A stretch of DNA of 64,000 nt from JACOTK01 sp963743945 (GCA_963743945.1 CAVURO010000010.1:62001-126000), one strand, 5' to 3'; positions 9,270 to 18,091 are shown, counted from the stretch's first letter. Translations and numbers: made by a program. Notes: a model not told the origin generated them from the letters alone.

Positions 9270-10007
9270 CCATCGCACCGTCGCCAGGACCAGACCGACG
9301 GTCTCACCGACCACGCCGGCGGCCCCCAACACGTCACCCGTGAAGCCTCCGAGCCGACGACGAGCCAACTGCAGCACCGCCCAAGCCCCAAGTGCCACTC
9401 CCATGACGCCGAGCACCCCGGAGCCGATCGGCGAACCTCCGAGGGGATCATCGACGAGGACCGCACCCAGGGAAACCAGCCCGAGGGCGACGGCGCCACC
9501 CAAAGCGGCAATCGCCCAACCCGGCCCTCCATCATCGACGAAGGCCGAGGCCAGACCGGCGGATCGGGCATAGGGCATCAGCCGCGCAGCGGCGGCCATC
9601 GCGGTGCGTGACAGGCACCACAAGCCGGCGAGCAGGAGTGGTGACGGCGCCAAGGCCGCCAATGCGGCGACACGCAGGAGGAGAAACGACACGATCGCCA
9701 CCACCCCGAATGCACCGACCTCGGGCGTGGCCATCACCTCGAGGCGACGCTCCCGATCGAGGGGCGCGAGAAGCCCATCAGCGCTGTCGGCGAGTCCGTC
9801 GAGGTGCAACATGCCCGTCAACACCAGGTCGGCCACCACGACCAGCGTCGCCGCCACGAGGGCCGTGAACACGCCGTCGGCAGCCCACCAGATCAGGCCG
9901 AGCGCGAGCCCCTGGCCTGCACCCACGACCGGAAACCACGAAAGCGCCGTGGCGGAAGGGGACGATGCCCCGCCGAAGGGCGTGAGAAAGGAAATTGCCG
10001 CCCGCAT
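9267..10007 (-). CDS. cobS: adenosylcobinamide-GDP ribazoletransferase (cobalamin synthase)
   Basis: Membrane enzyme joining adenosylcobinamide-GDP to alpha-ribazole in the last assembly steps of cobalamin. The diagnostic HLDGLADSADGL motif is present, followed by EVGAFGVVAIVSFLLLRVAAL. Several hydrophobic helices fill the rest, and 246 residues is normal. The ATG at 10007 is chosen because it forms a TGATG overlap with the cobU stop; an ATG at 10043 would extend 36 bases into cobU. The protein starts MRAAISFLTPFGG, a good match to family N-termini. The stop codon is the first triplet of a short tandem repeat. Confidence 0.93.
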   Translation of the reverse strand: MRAAISFLTPFGGASSPSATALSWFPVVGAGQGLALGLIWWAADGVFTALVAATLVVVADLVLTGMLHLDGLADSADGLLAPLDRERRLEVMATPEVGAFGVVAIVSFLLLRVAALAALAPSPLLLAGLWCLSRTAMAAAARLMPYARSAGLASAFVDDGGPGWAIAALGGAVALGLVSLGAVLVDDPLGGSPIGSGVLGVMGVALGAWAVLQLARRRLGGFTGDVLGAAGVVGETVGLVLATVRW

Positions 10008-10543
10008 CAGGGCTCGTCCATTCCCTCGACGTCCGTGATCCAAAGCGTGGAGTCGAAGGCATCGAGAGGCAGAACCCTGCCGGCGACGACCAGGAACACG
10101 TGATCGGCGATGCCCGCCACGGCCTGGTTGACCTCACCGAGCACATCACGGAATCGTCGTCCGACCTCGGTTGAGGGATGTACGCCCATGCCGACCTCAT
10201 CGGAGACCAGCACCGTGTCACCCGCACGATCCAGCAGGGCCAGACACAGGTCCTCGACATCCACGACCAGGTCGTTCGACGCCACCCAGGTACCCAACGC
10301 ATCGACGAGCACGCTCCCCCTGTTCGCACGCAGGGCCTCGGCCAGGTCGGCTCCCGCCTCCGAACTCGTCCAGGAGGCGGGTCGTCGGCGTCGATGTCGC
10401 GCGATCCGTTCGGCCATGTCCTCGTCGTCGGGATCGAAGGAGGCGGTCGACACGTAACAGTGCGGACCAGCCAGGCGCGCGAACGCCTGTTCGGCCACCA
10501 CCGACTTCCCCGAACGGGTGCCACCCAGCACCAGCACGATCAA
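10007..10543 (-). CDS. cobU: adenosylcobinamide kinase / adenosylcobinamide-phosphate guanylyltransferase
   Basis: Bifunctional enzyme that phosphorylates adenosylcobinamide and then transfers GMP to it, supplying CobS. The 178-residue protein has the P-loop GGTRSGKS at residues 7-14, STASFDPDDEDMAERIARHRRRR and VLVSDEVGMGVHP. The start is TTG at 10543, with GAGG six bases upstream and no better in-frame ATG. It lies nine bases after a small membrane-protein gene and is translationally coupled to cobS. Confidence 0.93.
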   Translation of the reverse strand: MIVLVLGGTRSGKSVVAEQAFARLAGPHCYVSTASFDPDDEDMAERIARHRRRRPASWTSSEAGADLAEALRANRGSVLVDALGTWVASNDLVVDVEDLCLALLDRAGDTVLVSDEVGMGVHPSTEVGRRFRDVLGEVNQAVAGIADHVFLVVAGRVLPLDAFDSTLWITDVEGMDEP

Positions 10544-10552
10544 TGAGCGACC

Positions 10553-10744
10553 TCAGCTCGATTCGGTCGTTCGGCGTCGCATGACGAAGCCGAACACCCC
10601 GATCGCCAGCAGCAGCGCCGCGCCCGAACCGAAGTAGACCGGCACCGGAAGCGGATCGCCGACCACCCGGGGAGCCACGGTCGTGGAGCTCGAGGGTGCA
10701 ACGCTTGACTGCGGGGTCGTCTCGACGCCTTGGCTCACTTCCAT
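10553..10744 (-). CDS. small single-pass membrane protein, unknown
   Basis: A 63-residue product with a Ser/Thr/Val-rich N-terminal half, one transmembrane helix near residues 35-55 (VYFGSGAALLLAIGVFGFVM) and an RRR stop-transfer sequence. It therefore probably has its N-terminus outside and a very short cytoplasmic tail. It is the first gene of the cobU-cobS-cbiB-cobC operon, with nine bases to cobU. Family not recognised. Metal-uptake or cobalamin-related small subunits are possible by position only; no histidine or cysteine is present, which argues against direct metal binding. Confidence 0.6.
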   Translation of the reverse strand: MEVSQGVETTPQSSVAPSSSTTVAPRVVGDPLPVPVYFGSGAALLLAIGVFGFVMRRRTTESS

Positions 10745-10877
10745 GACTGCACGCTAGCGGTGCACGATGGCCCGCCCCTGGTCGGCATCGTCCCACGGCG
10801 CGGCCAACATGCAACCGTTCCCATTCGTCGCTCGCGTGGCACGTCCATGCGCCCCACCGGTGCCATGATGACTGGTG

Positions 10878-11825
10878 ATGTTGGCTGCCATTCCCTACAC
10901 GACCTTCCCCGAGATCTCCCTCGGCCCCCTGACCCTTCGCACGTTCGGCCTCATGGTCGCACTCGGTGTCATCGCCGGTTCGACCATCGCATCACGATGG
11001 GGCGAGCGATGGGGCGTACCGAGGGAGAAGACCATGACCCTCGCGACGCGCATGGTCATCGCCGGGATCGTGGGGTCACGCATCACCTGGGACATCACAC
11101 ACTTCTCCCAGATCGACACACCGATCGACCTCATTGCCGTGTGGAACGGTGGGCTCCAGTTCTCCGGCGGTTTCATCATGGCGGTTGCCGTCGGACTCCC
11201 GTCACTTCGCTCGTTCGACGTGATTCCCCGATGGCGCCTCCTCGACGGCATGGCCCTGGCGCTGACCGTGGGCGTCGCCTTCGGCCGTATCGGTTGCTAT
11301 GCCGTGGGTGAGCATCTCGGCAACCCGACATCGTTCTTCCTCGCGACCCGCTATGACGGAGGCGAGACCCGCGAGGGCCCGCTCCTGGTCGGTCAGGCGA
11401 TCCACAACACGTCGCTCTACGAGTTCATCAGCCTCGTGGTCCTCGCGCTCGTGCTCTGGTGGCTGCTGTACAGGCGCAAGGCCTCGCCCGGCACCGCCCT
11501 CGGCGTATTCCTCGTCTGGTACGCGAGCGCTCGACTTGCCACCGACTTTCTTCGGGCCTATGACGATCTCACCATCGGCCTCACCGGCGCCCAGTGGATG
11601 TGCCTCGTGCTCGTTCCGATAGGCCTGTGGGTGCTCGTGCGCAAACGGCCGGCTCTCGCAAACCTGCCGGCCGCTGACCCCGACCTCCCGACCGGCCGCG
11701 ACGACGTTTCGGACCCACCGACCGACCCCGGTGACGTTTCGGGCCCATCGACCGACCCCGGCTCCGTGGTGCCGGCGGATGGTGAGGGGACCGTCGGAGT
11801 GTCCGAGACGAGCGAGCCGACCTGA
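10878..11825 (+). CDS. lgt: prolipoprotein diacylglyceryl transferase
   Basis: Polytopic membrane enzyme that moves diacylglycerol from phosphatidylglycerol to the lipobox cysteine of prolipoproteins. The family signature appears as GRIGCYAVGEHLG, with YGLM-like RTFGLMVALGVIAG at the start, WNGGLQFSGGF in the middle and HNTSLYEFI later. About 260 residues are the normal enzyme; the last 60 are an acidic Pro/Thr tail holding two copies of a ten-residue unit (DVSDPPTDPG, DVSGPSTDPG). ATG 10878 is used; an adjacent in-frame GTG precedes it. It is divergent from the cobalamin operon. Confidence 0.93.
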   Translation: MLAAIPYTTFPEISLGPLTLRTFGLMVALGVIAGSTIASRWGERWGVPREKTMTLATRMVIAGIVGSRITWDITHFSQIDTPIDLIAVWNGGLQFSGGFIMAVAVGLPSLRSFDVIPRWRLLDGMALALTVGVAFGRIGCYAVGEHLGNPTSFFLATRYDGGETREGPLLVGQAIHNTSLYEFISLVVLALVLWWLLYRRKASPGTALGVFLVWYASARLATDFLRAYDDLTIGLTGAQWMCLVLVPIGLWVLVRKRPALANLPAADPDLPTGRDDVSDPPTDPGDVSGPSTDPGSVVPADGEGTVGVSETSEPT

Positions 11826-11875
11826 TGGTCGCACCCTGGCGGCTCCAAGGGCCTGGCCGGTAGGATCGCCGACGC

Positions 11876-12565
11876 ATGGAACACGTCACCATCGGCTCCC
11901 AGGGAGGCCTTCTCGCCCTCCCGCAAACACCCGGACCGACGCCTGGTGTCATCGTCCTCCACGAGATCTTCGGTCTCAACGACGACATCAAGGCCATCAC
12001 CCGACGACTGGCCGACGCCGGCTACGCGAGCCTCGCCCTCGATCTCTACTCCGCAGGAAACAAGGCGCTGTGCATCGCCCGGGCCATCACCGACATGGCG
12101 ACGGGAAACGGGCCCACCGTCGATCGGATCGAGGCCGCTCGATCGTGGCTTGTCGCTCGTCCCGAGGTGGCGGGCAGCCGAATCGGCGTGATCGGGTTCT
12201 GCATGGGGGGTGCCTTCGCTCTGGCCGCCGCGATCCATCACGATTTCGCGGCCGCCTCGGTCAACTACGGGAGGGTCCCCAAGGCCGCCGGAGCGCTCGA
12301 GGGCGTGTGTCCCGTGATCGGCTCCTACGGGCGCAAGGACATGTCACTGCGCCGTGACCCTGCTCGCCTCGAGGCGGCGCTCACCGAGCTCGGCGTCGCC
12401 CATGATGTGAAGGTCTACCCCAACGCCGGTCACAGCTTCCTCAACAAGAGCGCACCGAGTTGGATGCCGCCCATCCCCATGATGTCCGCCGGCTACGTGC
12501 CCGATGCGGCGGACGATGCCTGGGCGAGGATTCTTCCGTTCTTCGACGAGCATCTCCGACACTGA
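11876..12565 (+). CDS. dienelactone hydrolase family protein
   Basis: Alpha/beta hydrolase of 229 residues, the typical length. The nucleophile elbow GFCMGG carries Cys109, as in dienelactone hydrolases, and the catalytic His sits in NAGHSF. The N-terminal VIVLHEIFGLNDDIK oxyanion segment is also typical. Substrates of this family range from dienelactone to other small esters, so the true substrate is not deducible. It lies 50 bases after lgt on the same strand and ends facing the peroxiredoxin gene. Confidence 0.88.
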   Translation: MEHVTIGSQGGLLALPQTPGPTPGVIVLHEIFGLNDDIKAITRRLADAGYASLALDLYSAGNKALCIARAITDMATGNGPTVDRIEAARSWLVARPEVAGSRIGVIGFCMGGAFALAAAIHHDFAAASVNYGRVPKAAGALEGVCPVIGSYGRKDMSLRRDPARLEAALTELGVAHDVKVYPNAGHSFLNKSAPSWMPPIPMMSAGYVPDAADDAWARILPFFDEHLRH

Positions 12566-12685
12566 CCACTGCCCGGCTCCCAGGACCGGCGTTGCACATC
12601 GTCATCACTGCCCTCTCGGGGGACCTGTCCCGGCGAACCCCTCAGAGCCCCGGCTATCTGCCGGCGCTCCGAGGGATACCGGCCT

Positions 12686-13324
12686 TCAGACCTTGTCGGG
12701 CTGAGGCGTGACCCGCAGGTAAGGCTTCTTGGCGATGAAGCCCTTGGGGAACCGCTCCTTGGCCTCATCGTCGGACACGCTCAACGCGATGATGACGTCG
12801 TCGCCGTCACGCCAGTCGGCCGGCGTGGCCACGCTGTGCGCCGCCGTGAGCTGGAGCGAATCGATCACCCGCAGCAACTCATCGAAGTTGCGACCCGTGC
12901 TCGCCGGATAGGTCAGGGTGAGCTTGACCTTGTTGTCGGGTCCGATCACGAAGACGGAACGGACCGTCAGCGTGTCGTTGGCGTTGGGGTGGATCATGTC
13001 GTACAGGTCGGCAACCTTGCGATCGGGGTCGGCGATCATCGGGAAGTTCACGGCGTTGCCCGTCACGTCGGCGATGTCCTTCTCCCAGTCCCGATGTGAC
13101 TCGACCGGGTCGACCGACAGGCCGATGACCTTGACGCCGCGCCTGTCGAACTCCGGCTTGAGCTTGGCAACCGTCCCGAGCTCGGTGGTGCACACCGGCG
13201 TGAAATCCTTCGGGTGTGAGAAGAGCACCGCCCAACTGCCGGCCTTCCACGTATGGAAGTCGATGGTCCCCTCGGTGGTCTCCGCCGAGAAATTTGGTGC
13301 TTCGTCGCCTAGTCGAACAGCCAT
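12686..13324 (-). CDS. 1-Cys peroxiredoxin (Prx6 type)
   Basis: Cytosolic thiol peroxidase reducing hydrogen peroxide, peroxynitrite and organic peroxides. The peroxidatic Cys45 lies in FTPVCTTELG. It is the only cysteine in the 212-residue protein, so no resolving cysteine exists. The long C-terminal arm (ADWRDGDDVIIALSVSDDEAKERFPKG) is diagnostic of the Prx6 subfamily. ATG 13324 is chosen because a perfect AGGAGG lies eight bases upstream; the upstream extension of the frame reads as non-coding. It converges on the dienelactone hydrolase gene. Confidence 0.95.
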   Translation of the reverse strand: MAVRLGDEAPNFSAETTEGTIDFHTWKAGSWAVLFSHPKDFTPVCTTELGTVAKLKPEFDRRGVKVIGLSVDPVESHRDWEKDIADVTGNAVNFPMIADPDRKVADLYDMIHPNANDTLTVRSVFVIGPDNKVKLTLTYPASTGRNFDELLRVIDSLQLTAAHSVATPADWRDGDDVIIALSVSDDEAKERFPKGFIAKKPYLRVTPQPDKV

Positions 13325-13410
13325 TGGTGGCCTCCTGTGGGATGAGATACGGGGGTGGATGAACCCGAGCCTAGCGACCCTGGCACATTCCCGATACAAC
13401 TGGTCGGGAA

Positions 13411-15390
13411 TTACGGCGAAGGCTCGGTCGACGTGTCGTCCCGGAGCGCCGTGAGGTAGCCCATCGCCTCGTCGCGGTCCTTGGTGCGGCGCATCGGTGG
13501 CAGGCTGCGAACGAGATCCCAGCGATAGGACGCGGTCGCCAACCGACCGTCGAGCACGGCCACCACACCACAATCGTCACCGGAGCGGATGAGCCGCCCG
13601 ACTCCCTGAGCCAGGAGCACCGCCGCCCGGGGCAGGTCCACCTCGGCAAATGCGTTCCTTCGGGCTCTGGTGGCCGCCTGACGGCGGGCTTCGACCAGTG
13701 GGTCGTCGGGGCGACTGAACGGGAGTCGATCGATCACCACGAGCGAACAGGTGCGTCCGGGCGCGTCGAACCCCTGCCAAAATCCCATCGTTGCCAGCAG
13801 CACCGATGTCTCGTCCTCCAGAAAGGCCCGGTGCAGCACCGGCCGGGGGAGCTCATCCTGGACCAGCACGCGGAAGGGAACCCGATCGCCGAGGTGCCGA
13901 GCAGCCGCCTCCATCGCTCGACGACTCGTGAACAACGCCAAGGTCCTGCCCCCGGCCGCCCGCATCAACGATTCCATCTCGTCGAGCATCGCCGGCTCGA
14001 AGTCCCTCGCCCGTGGATCGGGCAGATGCGCAGCGCAGTAGAGCAAGGCCTGGCCCGGATAGTCGAAGGGGCTTCCCACATCGAGACCGTCCCACGCAAC
14101 GGTCGTCCGATCGAGTCCGAGCCGCCCCGCCAACGACGAGAAGGACCCGCCGACCGCAAGGGTGGCACTGGTGAGGATCACCGTGGCGGGAGCGGCGCCA
14201 TCCGGCCCGGCGGAGAACAGCAGCGTGGCAAGTCGATCCCCGACGTCGACCGGCGCCACCCGCAGGGCCGGCGACTGCCCGTCCTCGACCCAGGCGACCT
14301 CGTCGTCGTCGAGCTCACCGATGGAGCGAAGGTCGTCGAGCAGACCGCTCGCGAGCTGCACCAACCGGTCCCGCCGTGACCCCGCCTCGGCTGATCCAGC
14401 GAGATCAAGCGTGCGTGCCGCAGCCAGCGCCTCGGCAACGGCCTCGCTGCAGCCCAGCAGCACCATGGCCAAACCCTCGCCTCGTGGATCGACCCTCTCG
14501 CCGGCGGCATCACCCAGGGTTGCTCGCAACCGTTCGGCCGCACGGGCCAGGGCAGTCGCCGCCGGATGGTCGGCGGTGAACAGGGCGCGCAGGCCCCCGA
14601 GCACGTGATCGAGCCGGCCAGGGCCCAGACGAAGCCCCAACGTGTCGGCGGCGATGTCCTCGAACGCGTGTGCCTCGTCGATCACCACCACGTCGTGTTG
14701 AGGGAGCACCGCTCCCCCGCCGGCGAGATCAAGCCCCAGCAGATGCGTGTTGACCACCACGACGTCGGCCTCGGCCGCCTCGGCTCTCGCCCGTTCGGCA
14801 AAGCAGCCCTCGGCAAACGAGCAGCGGCCTGCTCCCGGGCACTCCCCCACACCCACCGAGAGCCGGGCCCATTCACGATCGCTGATCGCCACGGGGGCAT
14901 CGGAGCGGTCACCGCTCACGGTGCGGTGCGCCCAGGACACCACCTCGTCGAGTCGCTCACCGGTCAGGGGCTGATCACCGAACCCGGCGCCTGGTGTCAG
15001 GACGCCTTGGGCAGCCTGATGCTCGACATCGGCAAGGGCCGCCTTGCAGAGGTAATTGGATCGACCCTTGAGCAACGCCGCACGAAAGCCGACGCCGAGG
15101 CTGCGCTCGAGCAGGGGGATGTCGTGGTCGATGAGTTGTTCCTGGAGAGCCTTGGTCGCGGTTGCCACCAGGACACGACGCCGCGCCAGGATGGTGGGCA
15201 CGAGGTAGCCCAACGACTTTCCCGTCCCGGTGCCCGCCTGGACGACGAGGTGGCGACCCTCGGCGATGGCCGATGCCACGGCCTCGGCCATCGCCTGTTG
15301 TCCAGGGCGATCCCGCCCCGCAGGCAACGCACCGGTCACCCTTCGCAGGCCGTCGGCGACGTTGGGTTCCACGGTCATCTCGTCACCCAC
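13411..15390 (-). CDS. DinG/XPD-family ATP-dependent DNA helicase
   Basis: Superfamily 2 5'-to-3' helicase of 659 residues with an iron-sulfur domain. Walker A AGTGTGKS is at residues 52-59. Four cysteines fit an Fe-S cluster: NYLC, then CPGAGRC and GCF. The DEAH box is VVVIDEAHAFED, and C-terminal helicase motifs include GFWQGFDAPGRTCSLVVIDRLPF and QGVGRLIRSGDDCG. The family resolves unusual DNA structures and R-loops during repair. The start could be the ATG four codons in (MTVEPN). A strong AT-rich region lies upstream. Confidence 0.93.
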   Translation of the reverse strand: MGDEMTVEPNVADGLRRVTGALPAGRDRPGQQAMAEAVASAIAEGRHLVVQAGTGTGKSLGYLVPTILARRRVLVATATKALQEQLIDHDIPLLERSLGVGFRAALLKGRSNYLCKAALADVEHQAAQGVLTPGAGFGDQPLTGERLDEVVSWAHRTVSGDRSDAPVAISDREWARLSVGVGECPGAGRCSFAEGCFAERARAEAAEADVVVVNTHLLGLDLAGGGAVLPQHDVVVIDEAHAFEDIAADTLGLRLGPGRLDHVLGGLRALFTADHPAATALARAAERLRATLGDAAGERVDPRGEGLAMVLLGCSEAVAEALAAARTLDLAGSAEAGSRRDRLVQLASGLLDDLRSIGELDDDEVAWVEDGQSPALRVAPVDVGDRLATLLFSAGPDGAAPATVILTSATLAVGGSFSSLAGRLGLDRTTVAWDGLDVGSPFDYPGQALLYCAAHLPDPRARDFEPAMLDEMESLMRAAGGRTLALFTSRRAMEAAARHLGDRVPFRVLVQDELPRPVLHRAFLEDETSVLLATMGFWQGFDAPGRTCSLVVIDRLPFSRPDDPLVEARRQAATRARRNAFAEVDLPRAAVLLAQGVGRLIRSGDDCGVVAVLDGRLATASYRWDLVRSLPPMRRTKDRDEAMGYLTALRDDTSTEPSP

Positions 15391-15575
15391 CGTCTGTATC
15401 TCTCACCTTGAGTGCTATTTCCTGTCTATCTGTAATTGAGATGGGACCTATCATAACAATGCGTTGGAATGATTGACGTTTACGTTAAATAATGATGAAC
15501 GGCGCCTTCACCCTGTGAGGCGCGAGCTTCCCCCTTCGCCCCAAGCTTTCACAGCGCAAATCAGGACGGTGCCCC
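15391..15575. promoter_or_regulatory. AT-rich divergent promoter region between the helicase gene and whiB
   Basis: The stretch around 15405-15500 is strikingly AT-rich for this window. On the minus strand it holds an extended -10-like TGTTATGAT (TATGAT at 15455-15450), which could serve the helicase gene. On the plus strand TTGGAA (15464) and TAAATA (15486) are spaced 16 bases apart and could serve whiB. These are pattern matches only. Confidence 0.4.
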
Positions 15576-15899
15576 ATGGCCGATGTTCTCTACATCTCAC
15601 ATCGTTGGACCCAGCAGGATTGGATGTCCCGGGTCGCCTGCACCGGCCAGACGCAGCACTTCTTCCCTCCCCACGGGGAACAGGCCGACGCCCGTGAAAA
15701 GCGCGAGGCGGTCGCCAACGCGATCTGCCATGCGTGCGAGGTGCGCATCGACTGTCGCGACTACGCCCGCGAGAACCGTGAGCAGGGGTTCTGGGGTGGC
15801 GAGAACGACGACCAACGGATGGACATCCGCCGGAAGACCCGTGCGCGCACCATGCTGACGTCGCCTCTGCACCTGGACGACATCGCTCTCGAGGCCTGA
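15576..15899 (+). CDS. WhiB-family iron-sulfur transcription factor
   Basis: Small actinobacterial regulator (107 residues) that binds a 4Fe-4S cluster sensitive to oxygen and nitric oxide. The four ligands are Cys22, Cys51, Cys54 and Cys60, with the canonical CxxC-x5-C spacing, followed by the GFWGG turn at 71-75 and a basic MDIRRKTRART stretch for DNA contact. The family is restricted to Actinobacteria and their phages, which supports the taxonomic placement. The C-terminus (LHLDDIALEA) is short. The stop codon begins a 13-bp tandem repeat. The WhiB subclass cannot be fixed here. Confidence 0.94.
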   Translation: MADVLYISHRWTQQDWMSRVACTGQTQHFFPPHGEQADAREKREAVANAICHACEVRIDCRDYARENREQGFWGGENDDQRMDIRRKTRARTMLTSPLHLDDIALEA

Positions 15900-15961
15900 G
15901 TCCGCCGGCTGAGTCCGCCGGCTGGGTCCGCCGGCTGGGTCCGCCGGCTGAGTCCGCCGGT
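15897..15961. repeat. 13-bp x 5 tandem repeat starting at the whiB stop codon
   Basis: Exactly five units of TGAGTCCGCCGGC or TGGGTCCGCCGGC fill 65 bases. The first triplet of the first unit is the whiB TGA. The array fills the gap to the converging dedA gene (stop at 15969). Units 1, 2 and 5 have TGA; units 3 and 4 have TGG. Each carries a GCCGGC-like palindrome, so RNA hairpins are possible, but there is no U-tract. Confidence 0.9.
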
Positions 15962-15968
15962 CCACGAC

Positions 15969-16601
15969 TCAACCTTGCACATCACTCGGGCGGGTGCGGG
16001 TGAGGCGGCGATAGACACTGCGGACGAGCCAACCCACGAGGCCGCCGAGCACCAGGTAGCCGATCGGTGTCACCCACCCCTCGACCCGATCCCAGTTCTC
16101 CCCCAGCGTCCAGCCGGCTCCGATGAACACGGCGTTCCAGGCGGCGCTGCCGATCGCCGTGAAAGCCAGAAATCGGGCAGGCGGCATCCGCTCGACGCCC
16201 GCCGGTACCGAGACGAGGCTGCGCACGAGTGGGACACATCGACCGAACAGCACGATCTTCCCACCGTGGCTCACGAAGAACCGGTGGCCTTTTTCGAGGT
16301 CGGCCTGAGTCGTCAGGATGAACCAGCGCTTGCCCGCCATCTCGTGCAGCCGGTCGTAGCCCACCACCGCCCCCACCCCGTAGAGCACGCAGGCACCGAC
16401 CAGCGCTCCCAGGGTCGCCATGACCCAGGCTGCCACCACGTTCATGTCGCCCTGCTTCGCCGTGAAGCCCGCGAGCGGCAGGATCACCTCGGACGGAATC
16501 GGCGGGAAGAGATTCTCGAGGGCGATCAGACCGCCGACTCCCAAGGCACCTACATGATCAATGACATCGATGACCCAATCGGTGATACCTCCGCTCATCA
16601 C
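15969..16601 (-). CDS. DedA/SNARE-associated family membrane protein
   Basis: Polytopic inner-membrane protein of 210 residues. DedA proteins act as lipid scramblases or undecaprenyl-phosphate/phospholipid carriers and support envelope homeostasis. Family marks are ENLFPPIPSEVILPLAGF with the conserved acidic residue, and the FGRCVPLVRSLVSVPAGVERM amphipathic block with its two conserved arginines. The tail ends with a basic RRLTRTRP. The ATG at 16601 starts MMSGG; the second ATG is equally possible. It converges on whiB. Confidence 0.9.
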   Translation of the reverse strand: MMSGGITDWVIDVIDHVGALGVGGLIALENLFPPIPSEVILPLAGFTAKQGDMNVVAAWVMATLGALVGACVLYGVGAVVGYDRLHEMAGKRWFILTTQADLEKGHRFFVSHGGKIVLFGRCVPLVRSLVSVPAGVERMPPARFLAFTAIGSAAWNAVFIGAGWTLGENWDRVEGWVTPIGYLVLGGLVGWLVRSVYRRLTRTRPSDVQG

Positions 16602-16750
16602 TCGAAACTAGCGGGCGACGCCCCCGTGGTCGGCATCGACCCCGCCTGATCCATCGTCCGGGGGGTGTGGCAACCATGCGGGATCGGGATGCACGCGCAG
16701 TGTGCCTGCACCCGGATAGGGCGCTCCGGTGTGGTCCTCGAGTCTGGCCA

Positions 16751-17143
16751 TCAACCCTCGAGAAACGCCCGTGCCGCGGCAAGGACGGGCCCGATCGCCT
16801 TCGCGTCTTCGGCGCGGGCCAGTACGACCAGCGGTGCCTCATCGCCGAGCTGAGGGTTCGCCGAACGCAAGAACCGCGCAGCCACCGCAGGTGAGTACAC
16901 CGGTGCAAGCGCTCGAACCACCCAGTACACGACGTCGAGTCGGAGCGCGACCGCGTGCTCACGTGGCTCGATGTTCTCGACGGCCCAGCGCTTCACCTGG
17001 CGAGCATCAGCAAGACCGAGTGCCGCGCTCGTGATTCGTGGACCGAGTGCATCGAGGAGGTAGCTCGCCTTCTGAGCAGCAGGGTCGTTGACGACGTCCT
17101 TGTGGGCCCGCTCCCATGCTTCGGAGATAGGAGTTTGGATCAT
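16751..17143 (-). CDS. MbcA/ParS/Xre-type antitoxin-like protein, no adjacent toxin
   Basis: About 130 residues with an Xre-like helix-turn-helix (ITSAALGLADARQVKRWAVENIEPRE) followed by the MbcA-type C-terminal signature (AARFLRSANPQLGDEAPLVVLARAEDAKAIGPVLAAARAFLEG). In known systems this domain neutralises a RES-domain NAD-degrading toxin encoded next door. Here the neighbours are dedA and a MarR gene, and no RES protein lies within the window. ATG 17143 is used; a GTG two codons upstream (17149) is better spaced from an AGGAGG and may be the true start. The orphan state suggests a lost toxin, a distant partner, or a chromosomal regulator role. Confidence 0.7.
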   Translation of the reverse strand: MIQTPISEAWERAHKDVVNDPAAQKASYLLDALGPRITSAALGLADARQVKRWAVENIEPREHAVALRLDVVYWVVRALAPVYSPAVAARFLRSANPQLGDEAPLVVLARAEDAKAIGPVLAAARAFLEG

Positions 17144-17413
17144 GCTCACTGTCGTCCCTCCTGAGGTCCCTGGTGATGTGCCTAATGTACTCTCTATCGA
17201 CGTTCCCGACCACCTCTTGAGTTCGGTGCCCGACCGCACCGGATGCATGGCTCGAGACCTCGCCGAGCACCAACCGTGGGAGCACCACCTACTGCATCAC
17301 CAAGACCGGACACCCGAGATTGCCGCCGACCCCAAGCCGCTGAAGCCAACCGCAGGCACTTCGCTCGGCGACCTGACCATCAAACGACACGCGAACAACT
17401 TCAGCGGGATGGG

Positions 17414-17878
17414 CTAGGAACGCTGGGCGGTGAAGCGGGTCACATCGGAGGCCAGGCGCTCGAGTGAACCTGCCAGATCGCCCAGGTCGTCGGCTGACCA
17501 GTCGTTGAGCAACTTGGCAAGGCCGATCCTTCGAGCCTGACGCACGCGCTCCAAGGCATCTTCGCCCTTGGCGGTGACATCGAGGATGGTCGATCGTCCG
17601 TCGGTGGGATCGGGCCGACGGTCGACCAGCCCATCTCGTTCGAGCTGGGCTACGTGGCGACTGACCGTCGAGATGTCGAGACCCAGGTTGGCGGCCAGGT
17701 CGGACAGGCGCATCGCCCCCACATCGCCCAGGCGGCTCACCACCACGTATGCCGCCCGATCGAGGTTCATGCCGGTCGCCTGCATGAGGCGCTCGTGCAT
17801 ACGGGGAAGGTTTCCACGACCCAAGAGGGTCGTGAGCGCCTGTTCGATCTGGGTCAGGGCGTCGGTGTCAATGCTCAT
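17414..17878 (-). CDS. MarR-family transcriptional regulator
   Basis: Winged helix-turn-helix repressor of about 154 residues that probably works as a dimer. MRLSDLAANLGLDISTVSRHVAQLERDGLVDRRPDPTDGRSTILDVTAKGEDAL is the classic MarR DNA-binding domain and wing. The flanking helices form the dimer and ligand pocket. ATG 17878 is chosen; an ATG ten codons upstream (17908) is possible. The MacA-like gene lies upstream on the same strand, about 180 bases away, so MarR control of that divergent efflux system is plausible but unproven. Confidence 0.88.
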   Translation of the reverse strand: MSIDTDALTQIEQALTTLLGRGNLPRMHERLMQATGMNLDRAAYVVVSRLGDVGAMRLSDLAANLGLDISTVSRHVAQLERDGLVDRRPDPTDGRSTILDVTAKGEDALERVRQARRIGLAKLLNDWSADDLGDLAGSLERLASDVTRFTAQRS

Positions 17879-18091
17879 CGGGTGGTGGCCCCATCGTCTC
17901 GTGGTCATGTTCTGGCGTGGAGTTCGGGTGCCCGAAGGCCGGCATCTTCAGTGGGAAACACTCGGTGTGCGACATCGACGAACACCCTAGGGGTCGATTG
18001 GAACAGCACGCCAGGACAGCGGGCGACTCACCGACGGACGGAATCACCGAAGCACACTCCGGTGATGGGGATCGAAGCGACGCAGGGTCCT

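Noticed and set aside
10745..10877. Cobalamin riboswitch upstream of the cobalamin operon
   Set aside because: The gap is only about 130 bases and shared with lgt; no B12-box-like sequence or fitting structure was seen.
15897..15961. Possible CRISPR array (also at 40011-40095 and 63487-63561)
   Set aside because: The repeats are directly adjacent 13-17 bp units without spacers, and no cas gene is nearby.
17088..17417. Plus-strand reading frame of 109 codons between the antitoxin-like and MarR genes
   Set aside because: No recognisable motif, weak codon pattern, and it overlaps the antitoxin-like gene start on the other strand. A relic cannot be excluded.
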